A stretch of DNA of 64,000 bases from Collinsella sp. TF06-26 (GTDB lineage: Bacteria; Actinomycetota; Coriobacteriia; Coriobacteriales; Coriobacteriaceae). The notes beneath the pieces were generated by a model that was not told the origin of the DNA, searched no databases, and saw nothing but the letters and a program-made list of their open reading frames with translations. The stretch covers positions 8,574 through 72,573 of the forward strand of contig NZ_NKXR01000001.1 of assembly GCF_002232035.1 (NCBI RefSeq), read 5' to 3'. Shown here one piece after another: positions 1-7,986 of the stretch. A program made the translations under genes and the position numbers. Position 1 is the first letter of the stretch. The number at the start of each line of letters is the position of its first letter.

Positions 1-11
1 GGGGGAAGGGG

Positions 12-36
12 TGGGGAAAGGTGTTGAAAAATGGGG
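12..36 (+). promoter_or_regulatory. MraZ-binding repeats upstream of mraZ
   Basis: Three pentamers TGGGG, TGTTG and TGGGG begin at 12, 22 and 32, each separated by exactly 5 bases. The MraZ operator known from E. coli is direct TGGGN repeats with 5-base spacers, so these fit autoregulation of the dcw cluster. The middle box is degenerate, and a partial fourth box may lie at 2-6. The promoter itself probably lies at or before the window edge. Confidence 0.6.
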
Positions 37-120
37 CGGTTCCCCATATTATTGATGGCGTCGACAGGCGGGGTGGTTCCCCGCGTACGTGCCATCTGAG
101 TAACCGAGGGGAGGGCGCAC

Positions 121-555
121 ATGGGAATGACTGGTGCATACGAGCGCAATCTCGATGCAAAAGGTCGTCTGTCCCTGCCTGCACCCCTTCGCGAGGAGCT
201 TGGAGAGCACGTTCGCGTGTTCAAAGCCCTGGATGTCGATGCTCTGTACGTGTTCTCTGCCGAGGCCTTCGATAAGTGGGTCGAAGGACTCTTCGCGGGT
301 CGTGAGGGCCACGAGGGTTTTAACCCGCGTGACATCAACGACCAGAAGCTCATGAGGGCGATCAACAAGCGCACCACGTCGATGGACGTGGACAGCGCGG
401 GTCGTATCGGTCTTTCTGAGTCTCTCCGCAAGCAGGCGAACCTCGACCGCGAGGTCACGGTTGTGGGCAACTACGACCACCTTGAGGTTTGGGACCGCGC
501 TACGGCCGATGAGGACGATGACGATGAGGCCCTGCTGGACCTTTTCTTCTCGTAA
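121..555 (+). CDS. mraZ: MraZ, transcriptional regulator of the division and cell wall cluster
   Basis: DNA-binding protein of the AbrB-like MraZ family that represses its own dcw operon. The 144 residues contain the duplicated MraZ half-domain: DAKGRLSLP near residues 12-20 and DSAGRIGLS near residue 90 are the two DxxGR motifs. The C-terminus is very acidic (DEDDDDEALLD). The start ATG follows a GAGGGGAGGG ribosome site. It is the first gene of the cluster, as in most bacteria, with rsmH 20 bases downstream and its likely operator repeats just upstream. Confidence 0.95.
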   Translation: MGMTGAYERNLDAKGRLSLPAPLREELGEHVRVFKALDVDALYVFSAEAFDKWVEGLFAGREGHEGFNPRDINDQKLMRAINKRTTSMDVDSAGRIGLSESLRKQANLDREVTVVGNYDHLEVWDRATADEDDDDEALLDLFFS

Positions 556-575
556 GGGCAAGGCACGGGTAACGG

Positions 576-1541
576 ATGGAGCGTGGGATCTTGACACAAG
601 AATATCGGCATGAACCGGTCATGCTCGGCGAAGTGCTTGAGTCGCTGCGGCTAAAGAGCGGCTCCGTTGTCTGCGATTGCACCCTTGGCGGTGCCGGCCA
701 TTCGGTAAAGATGGCTGCGCAGGTGGGGGAGACGGGTCTTTTGCTCGGCGTCGATCAGGACGACATGGCCCTCGAGGCCGCTGGCGCCCGTCTGGACCGC
801 GAGGTTCCCGGCGTTCCGCACCAGCTGCTGAAGGGCAACTTCGGCGACTTGGACGAGCTGCTTTGCTCGGCCGAGGTGCCCGGGGTCGATGGCTTCCTGT
901 TCGATTTGGGCGTTTCGTCGCCGCAACTCGATATCCCTGGCAGGGGCTTTTCGTATAACGAGGACGCCCCATTGGACATGCGGATGGATCCGGGTAATAA
1001 CACCTTAAACGCAGCTGAGGTCATCAACACCTATAACGAACACGACCTCGCCCGGATTCTACGCGTCTACGGCGAAGAGAAGTTCGCCTCGCAGATCGCG
1101 CGCGAGATCGTGCGCCGCCGCGAGCAAGAACCGATCGAAACCACCGGCCAATTTGTCGAGATCATCAAGGCGGGTATCCCGGCTGCCGCTCGTCGGCATG
1201 GCGGACACCCGGCCAAGAAAAGTTTCCAGGCCATTCGCATCGAGGTCAATCACGAGCTCGATGTGCTCGAACGAGGGCTTGATGCCGCCACCAGGTGGCT
1301 CAATCCGGGCGGACGTATCTGCGTCATCTCGTATCACTCGCTTGAGGACCGTATCGTAAAGAATCACTTTAAGGAGATGAGCCAGGGGTGCACGTGTCCG
1401 CCGGAGATTCCGGTGTGCGTGTGCGGCAACGTGCCGATACTCAAGGTCATCACCCGCAAACCCTTGGTTGCCCAGCCTGATGAGGTTGAGCGCAACCCTC
1501 GGGCGAGATCAGCCAAAATCCGCGTGGCGCAGCGTCTGTAG
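576..1541 (+). CDS. rsmH: RsmH, 16S rRNA m4C1402 methyltransferase
   Basis: SAM-dependent methyltransferase (MraW) that N4-methylates C1402 of 16S rRNA in the ribosomal P site. The sequence shows RHEPVMLGEVLESL at the N-terminus, the SAM-binding DCTLGGAGHS near residue 36, DLGVSSPQLD near residue 110, and the C-terminal VISYHSLEDRIVK typical of the family. The 321 residues match the usual length. An alternative TTG start at 591 has a better-placed GGAG and would remove five residues. It lies between mraZ and ftsL as expected. Confidence 0.95.
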   Translation: MERGILTQEYRHEPVMLGEVLESLRLKSGSVVCDCTLGGAGHSVKMAAQVGETGLLLGVDQDDMALEAAGARLDREVPGVPHQLLKGNFGDLDELLCSAEVPGVDGFLFDLGVSSPQLDIPGRGFSYNEDAPLDMRMDPGNNTLNAAEVINTYNEHDLARILRVYGEEKFASQIAREIVRRREQEPIETTGQFVEIIKAGIPAAARRHGGHPAKKSFQAIRIEVNHELDVLERGLDAATRWLNPGGRICVISYHSLEDRIVKNHFKEMSQGCTCPPEIPVCVCGNVPILKVITRKPLVAQPDEVERNPRARSAKIRVAQRL

Positions 1542-1631
1542 GCGCGACCGCGCGATATTGGACCTCCCGCTCGCACCATAAACGAAGCTTAAACACACTA
1601 CCAACGTACTCGGGATGGGAGGCGGCATATC

Positions 1632-2102
1632 ATGGGCTACAACACTTCAAGCGCAGCACTCGCCTATGATATGAACGCCATGCCCGCCTATCGTGAGACG
1701 CCGCAGGCCCCCGTTGCTCCCCGTGAGCAGCGCCCGCCGCGCTTTGATGTCTACACGGGCGCGGGCCGTCAGGCAAACCAGGCGGTAAGCCCGGTTTTCA
1801 TGAGCGTTCTTAAAACGTTTTGCATCATTGCGGCTATCTTCATGACGATCGGCGTCGCCCGCGTGGCGCTCGCCGGCGTTACGGCCCAGGTGCTCAACAG
1901 CAACGCCGAGCTTACCAACACGCTCGAAAAAGCGACCGATGAGAGCTCCGACCTGGAGGTCATGCATTCGGTCTATGGCGCCGACACGCGCATTCGCGAC
2001 CTTGCGGGCGCTTATGGCATGGTGGAGCCCAGCGAGAGCGTTACACTTGACTTTTCGCAGGATGCAGCCGCGGGCGCCAACGCGACCGCGACCGCTCAGT
2101 AG
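1632..2102 (+). CDS. ftsL: FtsL-like septum formation protein
   Basis: Small single-pass membrane protein in the position of ftsL, between rsmH and the ftsI transpeptidase. Residues 1-55 are a cytoplasmic, Pro/Arg-rich tail, residues about 58-82 form one transmembrane helix (FCIIAAIFMTIGVARVALAG), and residues 83-125 can form a heptad-like coil (VLNSNAELTNTLEKATDESS). FtsL family members pair with FtsB/DivIC and FtsQ and help activate FtsW-FtsI. Sequence conservation in this family is very low, so the call rests on topology, size and position. GGGAGG lies 9 bases before the ATG. Confidence 0.7.
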   Translation: MGYNTSSAALAYDMNAMPAYRETPQAPVAPREQRPPRFDVYTGAGRQANQAVSPVFMSVLKTFCIIAAIFMTIGVARVALAGVTAQVLNSNAELTNTLEKATDESSDLEVMHSVYGADTRIRDLAGAYGMVEPSESVTLDFSQDAAAGANATATAQ

Positions 2103-2119
2103 CAAGACGGTAGCTGAGT

Positions 2120-3985
2120 ATGACAAATGACTATCGCCGCGGTTCCGATGGGGGCCGCGGTTCTGGACGTCCCTCGTCGCGGGGACGTTCTGGTTATCAA
2201 GGAACGGGTCGGCAATCTTACAACGCCGGGCAGTCCCGTGGCAACGACCCGGCGTCGCGACTTCGCGGCTCGGGCGGCCCTCAAGTGCATAACACCAGGT
2301 CGCGCAAGAGTTCGTCGACCGAATGGCTCACAGGCACGCCTCTGCCTCGCCGCAAAGCCGTCATGGGCTTCATTGGGCTTGGCTTGGGCTTGGGCGTCTT
2401 TCGCCTTGCCGGCTATCAAATTGTCGAAGCCGATAAACTGCGCGAGCGTGCCGATGCGCGCCGCCTGCTTGCGCAGACCCTCTATGCCAAACGTGGCACC
2501 ATCTACGACCGCAACGGTAACGTGCTGGCGTCGTCGGTCGAATGTCGCAACATCGCCGTGAACCCCCAGCTTGTCGAGGATGTTGACAAGACGGTGTCGG
2601 CGCTGGTCAAGGCAACTGGAATCGATAAAAAGACCTGCCGCAAGCTCGTTGAGTCCGATGGAACCTGGGTGTATATCAAGCGCCAGGTGGACGAAGACGA
2701 CGCTGCGGCGCTGGAGAAGAAGAACCTGCCCGGCGTGCTTTTTGAGCAGGCCATGAAGCGCGTGTATCCATACGGCAATCTGGCATCGCAGGTGCTGGGT
2801 GTAGTGAACGTAGACAACGACGGCTTGACGGGTCTCGAAAAGCAATACAACAAGCTTCTGACCGGCACGAACGGTTCTCTCGTACGCGAGCGCGCGAGGG
2901 ACGGCAGCTATATCGCGGGCGGTGCCTATAAAAAGGTGGCTGCGGTCGACGGCGTTGATCTCGTGACGACGCTCGACGTCAATATCCAGCGTGCGGCCGA
3001 GGATGCCCTGGCAGAGGCTGTCGAGAAGACAAAGGCCAAGAACGGCTCGGCGCTGGTCACCGATCCTACGACAGGCGAGATCTTGGCAGCCTGCTCGTAT
3101 CCGACCTACGACCAGACCAATTTGGAAAACGCCAAGACCGAGGATATGAACCTGCGCCTGGTCACCGACGCCTACGAGCCCGGCTCGGTCTTTAAGACGC
3201 TCGTGGCGGGCGCCGGCTTCGACTTGGGTGTCGTGCGGTCGAGTACGTCGTTTGAGGTGCCGGCGAGCATCAAGGTGGGCGACGATACCGTCACCGATGC
3301 CGACAAGCGCGACTACGCCATGACCATGGATGTGCGCGAGATGATGCGCCGTTCGTCCAACGTGGGATTTGTCCTGGTGGGGCGCAAGATCGGTGCCGAC
3401 GACTTTGCCGCCTATGTGGACAAGTGGGGCATCGGTCACAGCTCTGGTGTCGATTTTCCGGGCGAGAGCCTGGGCATCGTCAAGGAGCGTGACCAGTATG
3501 ACGGCGCCACGCTGGGCTCGATGAGCTTTGGACAGGCGCTGTCTGTCTCACCGATTGAGATCGCACGTGCCGTGGGCGGCATCGCCAACGGCGGCGTGAT
3601 GATGACCCCGCACTTCTATAAGTCCAGCAAAGGCGACGAGAAGGACTGGGGCGAAGGCGAGCGCGCGATTTCGGAGGATGCCGCATCCCAGGTGACATCG
3701 TGCATGCAGACGGTCGTGTCGGAGGGAACGGGCGTTGGCGGCGCGGTTGACGGCTATGACGTGGCGGGTAAGACCGGTACGGCCGAACGTGCCGACGAGA
3801 ACGGCGGCTACCTCAAGGAGAACTACATGTCGTCCTTTATGGGCTTTGCACCGGCACAATCGCCCAAGGTGCTGTGCTATATCACGCTCGACGGAACGCC
3901 GAGCGGCTCAGATGCCGCTGCGGTGCCGTTCCAGTCCATTATGGCCAACGCGCTCGACGTGCTGGGTATCCCACACACGAAGTAG
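2120..3985 (+). CDS. ftsI: FtsI-type class B penicillin-binding protein (septal transpeptidase)
   Basis: Peptidoglycan DD-transpeptidase for septal cross-linking, partner of FtsW. Residues 1-75 are an Arg/Gly/Ser-rich cytoplasmic tail, residues 85-105 the membrane anchor (GFIGLGLGLGVFRLAGYQIV), then the PBP dimerisation domain (KRGTIYDRNGNVLASS) and the transpeptidase domain. The three catalytic motifs are visible: SxxK as SVFK near residue 355, SxN as SSN near 411, and KTG as GKTGTAE near 550. No PASTA domains follow. The gene is 621 codons, starts 17 bases after the FtsL-like gene, and murE does not follow it. Confidence 0.93.
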   Translation: MTNDYRRGSDGGRGSGRPSSRGRSGYQGTGRQSYNAGQSRGNDPASRLRGSGGPQVHNTRSRKSSSTEWLTGTPLPRRKAVMGFIGLGLGLGVFRLAGYQIVEADKLRERADARRLLAQTLYAKRGTIYDRNGNVLASSVECRNIAVNPQLVEDVDKTVSALVKATGIDKKTCRKLVESDGTWVYIKRQVDEDDAAALEKKNLPGVLFEQAMKRVYPYGNLASQVLGVVNVDNDGLTGLEKQYNKLLTGTNGSLVRERARDGSYIAGGAYKKVAAVDGVDLVTTLDVNIQRAAEDALAEAVEKTKAKNGSALVTDPTTGEILAACSYPTYDQTNLENAKTEDMNLRLVTDAYEPGSVFKTLVAGAGFDLGVVRSSTSFEVPASIKVGDDTVTDADKRDYAMTMDVREMMRRSSNVGFVLVGRKIGADDFAAYVDKWGIGHSSGVDFPGESLGIVKERDQYDGATLGSMSFGQALSVSPIEIARAVGGIANGGVMMTPHFYKSSKGDEKDWGEGERAISEDAASQVTSCMQTVVSEGTGVGGAVDGYDVAGKTGTAERADENGGYLKENYMSSFMGFAPAQSPKVLCYITLDGTPSGSDAAAVPFQSIMANALDVLGIPHTK

Positions 3986-4113
3986 GGGGTTACAATCTTT
4001 GGGGCGTGGTTTGTTGTCCCATATGAGGGGTGTTCACATGCCCTGCACCACGCATGCGCGGCGCTGGGATACAATACGCCGATAGCATTATTTAGGTTTA
4101 CAGGGGAGCTGCA
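3986..4113 (+). other. ftsI-murF gap where murE is usually found
   Basis: This 128-base spacer carries no gene. It has two TACAAT hexamers (near 3991 and 4070), the second preceding murF and its AGGGGAG ribosome site, so an internal promoter is possible. No good -35 box is evident. In most dcw clusters murE occupies this position. Confidence 0.35.
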
Positions 4114-5538
4114 ATGATAGAGATCGCCGTCAACAACCTCGCGGCCGCAACAGGGGCCCGAACCGTGACGGGAGAAGTCGATCGGGTATGCCGCGGGTGC
4201 GTTATCGACTCGCGCCAGGTCGAGGAAGGGACGATTTTCGTCGCCTTTCCCGGTGAAAACGTCGACGGCAATGATTTTGCTTCCCGTGCCGTCCAGTCGG
4301 GTGCCGGCGCCGTCGTGATGACGCGTGAGCCCGAGGCCGAGCTGGTCTCGCTGGCGCAGGACAAGGGCTGCGCCATCTTGCTGACCGATGATCCCGAGGA
4401 GTTTCTGCTGCGTTTGGCGCACGCGTATCGCCTGGAGCTTGGCTGCCTGGTCGTTGGCATTACCGGTTCCATCGGCAAGACGACGACCAAGGACGTGCTC
4501 GCCGCTGTGCTCGCCAAGCGCTATCGTGTCTGGGCCACCAAGGGCAATTTCAATAACCTGATCGGCATGCCGCTCACGGTGCTTTCCGCTCCGGCCGATA
4601 CCGAGGTTCTGGTGCTCGAGATGGGCATGAACCATTTCCACGAGATCGAGCGCCTGTCTCTGTCTGCCAATCCCAACCTTGCCATCGTGAGCAAGATCGG
4701 CACCTCTCATATCGGCATTTTGGGCAGCCGCGAGAACATCGCCCGCGCTAAGGCCGAGATTGTCCAGGGCATGTGCGCCGCCGGCGACTATTTGCCGCTG
4801 CTGGTTTTGGGCGGCGAGGACGATTTTACGCCGTTCATTCGCGATACGTTCGCCCAGCCTGCTGGTATCGACGTGATGCTGGCCGGTGTCTCTGACGATG
4901 ATGAGGTCCGCGCCCGCGACGTTCGCGTTGATGACGAGGGCCGTCCGGTCTTTACGCTCGATTTTGGCCAGGGCGAGACGATCGATACCATGCTTGCCAT
5001 CCCCGGCGTGCAGTCCGTTCCTAATGCCGTTAAGGCCGCCGCGGTTGCCTATCGCCTGGGCGTGACGCCCGAGCAGATCGATGCTGCCTTTAGGGGCCTC
5101 ACGATCACCGGTCACCGCCAGGAGATCAAGCGCGCCAAGAGCGGTGCCCGCGTCATCGATGACTCCTATAACGCCAGCGCCGAATCGATGGCGGCCGGTC
5201 TCGACCTGCTGTGCTCGCTTTCGTGCACGGGGTCTCGCATGGCGATCCTGGGCGAGATGGGCGAGATGGGCGATGAGGCTCCTCGCATGCATGAGCTCGT
5301 GGGCGCCTATGCCGCCGCCAAGAAGCTCGACATGTTGGCGTGCGTGGGTGGTGAGCTGGCCCAGCTTATGGCCGATGCCGCACGCATGATGGGCATGGAC
5401 GAGGACCGCATCCAGGTGTTCTCCGATTATCAGCAGGTGCTCGACCGCATGGGCGGCGCGCTTGAAAAACATGATGTTGTACTGGTCAAGGGTTCCCGCT
5501 TTGTTGAGCTCGACCGCTTTGTGGAAGGTGTGTGCTAG
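4114..5538 (+). CDS. murF: MurF, UDP-N-acetylmuramoyl-tripeptide--D-alanyl-D-alanine ligase
   Basis: Cytoplasmic Mur ligase that adds D-Ala-D-Ala to the UDP-MurNAc tripeptide using ATP. The N-terminal substrate domain (CVIDSRQVEEGTIFVAFPGE) is followed by the P-loop GSIGKTTTKD near residue 117, the central-domain LEMGMNHFHEIERLS, and the C-terminal domain beginning near DDSYNASAESM. The length of 474 residues is typical. The ATG follows AGGGGAG. The stop lies only 3 bases before mraY, so the two are cotranscribed. Confidence 0.95.
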   Translation: MIEIAVNNLAAATGARTVTGEVDRVCRGCVIDSRQVEEGTIFVAFPGENVDGNDFASRAVQSGAGAVVMTREPEAELVSLAQDKGCAILLTDDPEEFLLRLAHAYRLELGCLVVGITGSIGKTTTKDVLAAVLAKRYRVWATKGNFNNLIGMPLTVLSAPADTEVLVLEMGMNHFHEIERLSLSANPNLAIVSKIGTSHIGILGSRENIARAKAEIVQGMCAAGDYLPLLVLGGEDDFTPFIRDTFAQPAGIDVMLAGVSDDDEVRARDVRVDDEGRPVFTLDFGQGETIDTMLAIPGVQSVPNAVKAAAVAYRLGVTPEQIDAAFRGLTITGHRQEIKRAKSGARVIDDSYNASAESMAAGLDLLCSLSCTGSRMAILGEMGEMGDEAPRMHELVGAYAAAKKLDMLACVGGELAQLMADAARMMGMDEDRIQVFSDYQQVLDRMGGALEKHDVVLVKGSRFVELDRFVEGVC

Positions 5539-5541
5539 CCC

Positions 5542-6561
5542 ATGTTCGGCAATCCCTCGTATCCAACGTATCAGGCTTTTTTGGGGCTTGGCATCGCCGC
5601 AGCCATTGCGCTGCTGCTCATGCCGTGGTGGATCAAGCTGCTCAAGGTCGAGGGTATCGGCCAGCAGGTTCGTGCCGACGGCCCCAAGCGTCATTTGGTT
5701 AAGCAGGGAACGCCCACCATGGGTGGCGTTGTCATCCTCGTCGCGATCTCGCTGACCTGCCTGCTGATGGGCAAGCTCACCACCGAGCTCGTACTCGTGC
5801 TGCTCGCCACGCTGGCGACCGGCGTGCTGGGCCTGATCGACGACCTGACCTCCGTTACACATGGGCGCTCGCTCGGTCTGACGCCCCATGCCAAGATGAT
5901 CGGCCTAACCATTATCTGTGTCACCTTTACGGTACTTGCCGTCAACTGGTGCGGCGTCGCCCCCGAGATTCGTTTTCCCGGTGGGTTGACGATCGACCTT
6001 GGCGTGCTTTCGACCACCATCTGCGGCTATTCGTTCCCGTGGCTCTATATTGTCTTTTGCTGGCTGATGATTGCCGGTCTTTCTAATGCCGTGAACCTGA
6101 CCGATGGCCTTGACGGTCTTGCTGGCGGCACCTCCATGATCGCCATGCTCGCCATGGCTGCCATGGCGTTTTTGCACGGAGACGTGAACCTGTCCATCTT
6201 CTGCACCGCGTGTGCCGGTGCCTGCTTGGGCTTTCTGTGGTTCAACTGCTATCCGGCGAGCATCTTTATGGGTGATACCGGCTCGCTTGCTCTGGGCGCC
6301 GCGTTTGCCTGTACGTCCATCATGACTAACACCGAGGTCGTCTCCCTCATCATCGGCGGCCTGTTTATCGTTGAGACCCTGTCGGTCATGATTCAGGTTG
6401 TCTACTTCCATTTTACGCACAAGCGCGTCTTCCTTATGGCGCCCATCCATCATCATTTCGAAAAGAAGGGCTGGGCCGAGACCAAGGTCGTCATCCGTTT
6501 TTGGATTATCGCTGCGGCCTTTGGTGCCGTTGGCCTTGCTCTGTTCTTCCAGTTGGGATAG
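5542..6561 (+). CDS. mraY: MraY, phospho-N-acetylmuramoyl-pentapeptide transferase
   Basis: Polytopic membrane enzyme that transfers phospho-MurNAc-pentapeptide to undecaprenyl phosphate, forming lipid I. Family motifs are clear: QQVRADGPKRH and TPTMGGV near the N-terminus, the metal site GLIDD near residue 95, NAVNLTDGLDGLAGG near 175, FMGDTGSLALG near 240, and the histidine motif MAPIHHHFE near 295. About ten hydrophobic segments are present. The 339 residues fit the family. It sits between murF and murD with 3- and 9-base gaps. Confidence 0.96.
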   Translation: MFGNPSYPTYQAFLGLGIAAAIALLLMPWWIKLLKVEGIGQQVRADGPKRHLVKQGTPTMGGVVILVAISLTCLLMGKLTTELVLVLLATLATGVLGLIDDLTSVTHGRSLGLTPHAKMIGLTIICVTFTVLAVNWCGVAPEIRFPGGLTIDLGVLSTTICGYSFPWLYIVFCWLMIAGLSNAVNLTDGLDGLAGGTSMIAMLAMAAMAFLHGDVNLSIFCTACAGACLGFLWFNCYPASIFMGDTGSLALGAAFACTSIMTNTEVVSLIIGGLFIVETLSVMIQVVYFHFTHKRVFLMAPIHHHFEKKGWAETKVVIRFWIIAAAFGAVGLALFFQLG

Positions 6562-6570
6562 TGGTCTTTC

Positions 6571-7977
6571 ATGCCTCTTGCTGATGTCTTTAGCCTGCTC
6601 GTTTTGGGTCAGGGCAAATCCGGTCTCGATGTCGCCCGCTGGGCGCTGGCACATCCCGAGCGCGTAAGCGCCGTTACCGTGTATGGCGGCGGCACCTCTG
6701 AGCCCAATGACGCCACGCGTGCGCTCGAGGCTGCTGGTGCGTCGTTTGTCTATGGGACCGAACAGGTCGAGGGCGCCTATGACGTATGCGTGACGTGCCC
6801 GGGCATCTCGGAGTTCTCGGGCTTCTTTAAGGCCGGGCGCGAACATGCCGCTCAGATTATGGGTGAGCCAGAGTTTGCCTATCGCCTGTCGCCCGATAAC
6901 TGGATTGCCATCACGGGCACCAACGGTAAGACGACCACCACGTCGCTGACTGATTATCTGCTCAAGGCTGCCGGCGAGGCCAGCGTAGCTGTCGGCAACA
7001 TCGGCGAGCCGCCGGTCAACGAGATTGACGGCCGAGCCCACAACGAGTGGTTTGTGGCTGAGCTCTCGAGCTATCAGATTGCTACGACCACCGAGCTCCA
7101 CCCTCGCGTGGCAGTGCTGCTCAACATCACTCCCGACCACTTGGGCTGGCATAAGAGCCATAAGAACTATGCGCTTGCCAAGATCAAGCTGTTTGACAAT
7201 ATGGTCGATGACGATCTGGTGGTTGTCGACGTCGAAGACGCCGGCATTCACGAGTTCGATGAGTACATCTATACGCCGGGTCGCCGCATCTGCAAGGTCG
7301 CTTTTGACGAGCCCGAGGGTGCAGACGCCGCCTTTGTGCGCGACGGCAAAATGGTCGTGCGCCTGAAGGGCGTCGAGACCCAGCTTGTCGCCACGTCCGA
7401 GCTCAAGATCTCGGGCCATCACAATGTCATCAATGCCTTATGTGCCGCCACGGCTGCTCTGGCCGTCGGTGCCGATGTCGATGGTGTCCGCCGCGGTCTG
7501 GCCTCGTTCCAGCCGCTCGAGCATCGCGTGGAGCCGTGCGGCGAGATTGACGGTGTGCGCTACGTCAACGATTCCAAGGCGACCAACACCGACGCGGTCG
7601 AGAAGGCACTGACGGCATTTCCCGATGACGACGTGATCTTGCTGCTCGGCGGCCACGATAAGGGCACGCCGCTCACGGACTTCGCGCGCGTTGTTATGGA
7701 TAACGTGCGCTCGGTCGTCTGCTTTGGCGATGCGCGCGAGCGCTTTACCGCCGCTATGGACGAGGCCGATGTCGATGGCGATGTGGATATCGCCCAAGCG
7801 GATGACCTACGCGATGCCGTGGACGTTGCCCGTTCGCTGTCGAGCCGTGGCGACGTGATCTTACTTTCTCCTGCCTGCTCTTCGTTCGATGAGTTCTCGG
7901 GCTATGAGGAGCGCGGCCGCGTGTTTAAGGACTATGTGGCCCAGCTTGCCGCTGCAGCGAAATCGCAAATGGAATAG
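6571..7977 (+). CDS. murD: MurD, UDP-N-acetylmuramoyl-L-alanine--D-glutamate ligase
   Basis: Cytoplasmic Mur ligase adding D-glutamate to UDP-MurNAc-L-Ala. The N-terminal domain has the LVLGQGKSGLDVARW nucleotide-like loop, followed by the ATP site GTNGKTTTTSL near residue 115, the LSSYQI motif near 166, NITPDHLGWH near 185, HNVINALCA near 285 and the C-terminal NDSKATNTDAVEKAL near 335. The length is 468 residues. The ribosome site is weak, which suggests coupling to the upstream mraY. It ends just before ftsW. Confidence 0.95.
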   Translation: MPLADVFSLLVLGQGKSGLDVARWALAHPERVSAVTVYGGGTSEPNDATRALEAAGASFVYGTEQVEGAYDVCVTCPGISEFSGFFKAGREHAAQIMGEPEFAYRLSPDNWIAITGTNGKTTTTSLTDYLLKAAGEASVAVGNIGEPPVNEIDGRAHNEWFVAELSSYQIATTTELHPRVAVLLNITPDHLGWHKSHKNYALAKIKLFDNMVDDDLVVVDVEDAGIHEFDEYIYTPGRRICKVAFDEPEGADAAFVRDGKMVVRLKGVETQLVATSELKISGHHNVINALCAATAALAVGADVDGVRRGLASFQPLEHRVEPCGEIDGVRYVNDSKATNTDAVEKALTAFPDDDVILLLGGHDKGTPLTDFARVVMDNVRSVVCFGDARERFTAAMDEADVDGDVDIAQADDLRDAVDVARSLSSRGDVILLSPACSSFDEFSGYEERGRVFKDYVAQLAAAAKSQME

Positions 7978-7986
7978 GGGTTGCCG

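Noticed and set aside
3877..5889. Open frame of 670 codons on the minus strand over ftsI end, murF and mraY
   Set aside because: It is a shadow of conserved genes on the plus strand; composition is His/Arg/Gly-rich as expected from reverse reading of GC-rich codons, with no family features.
5905..7422. Open frame of 505 codons on the minus strand
   Set aside because: Antisense shadow of mraY and murD.
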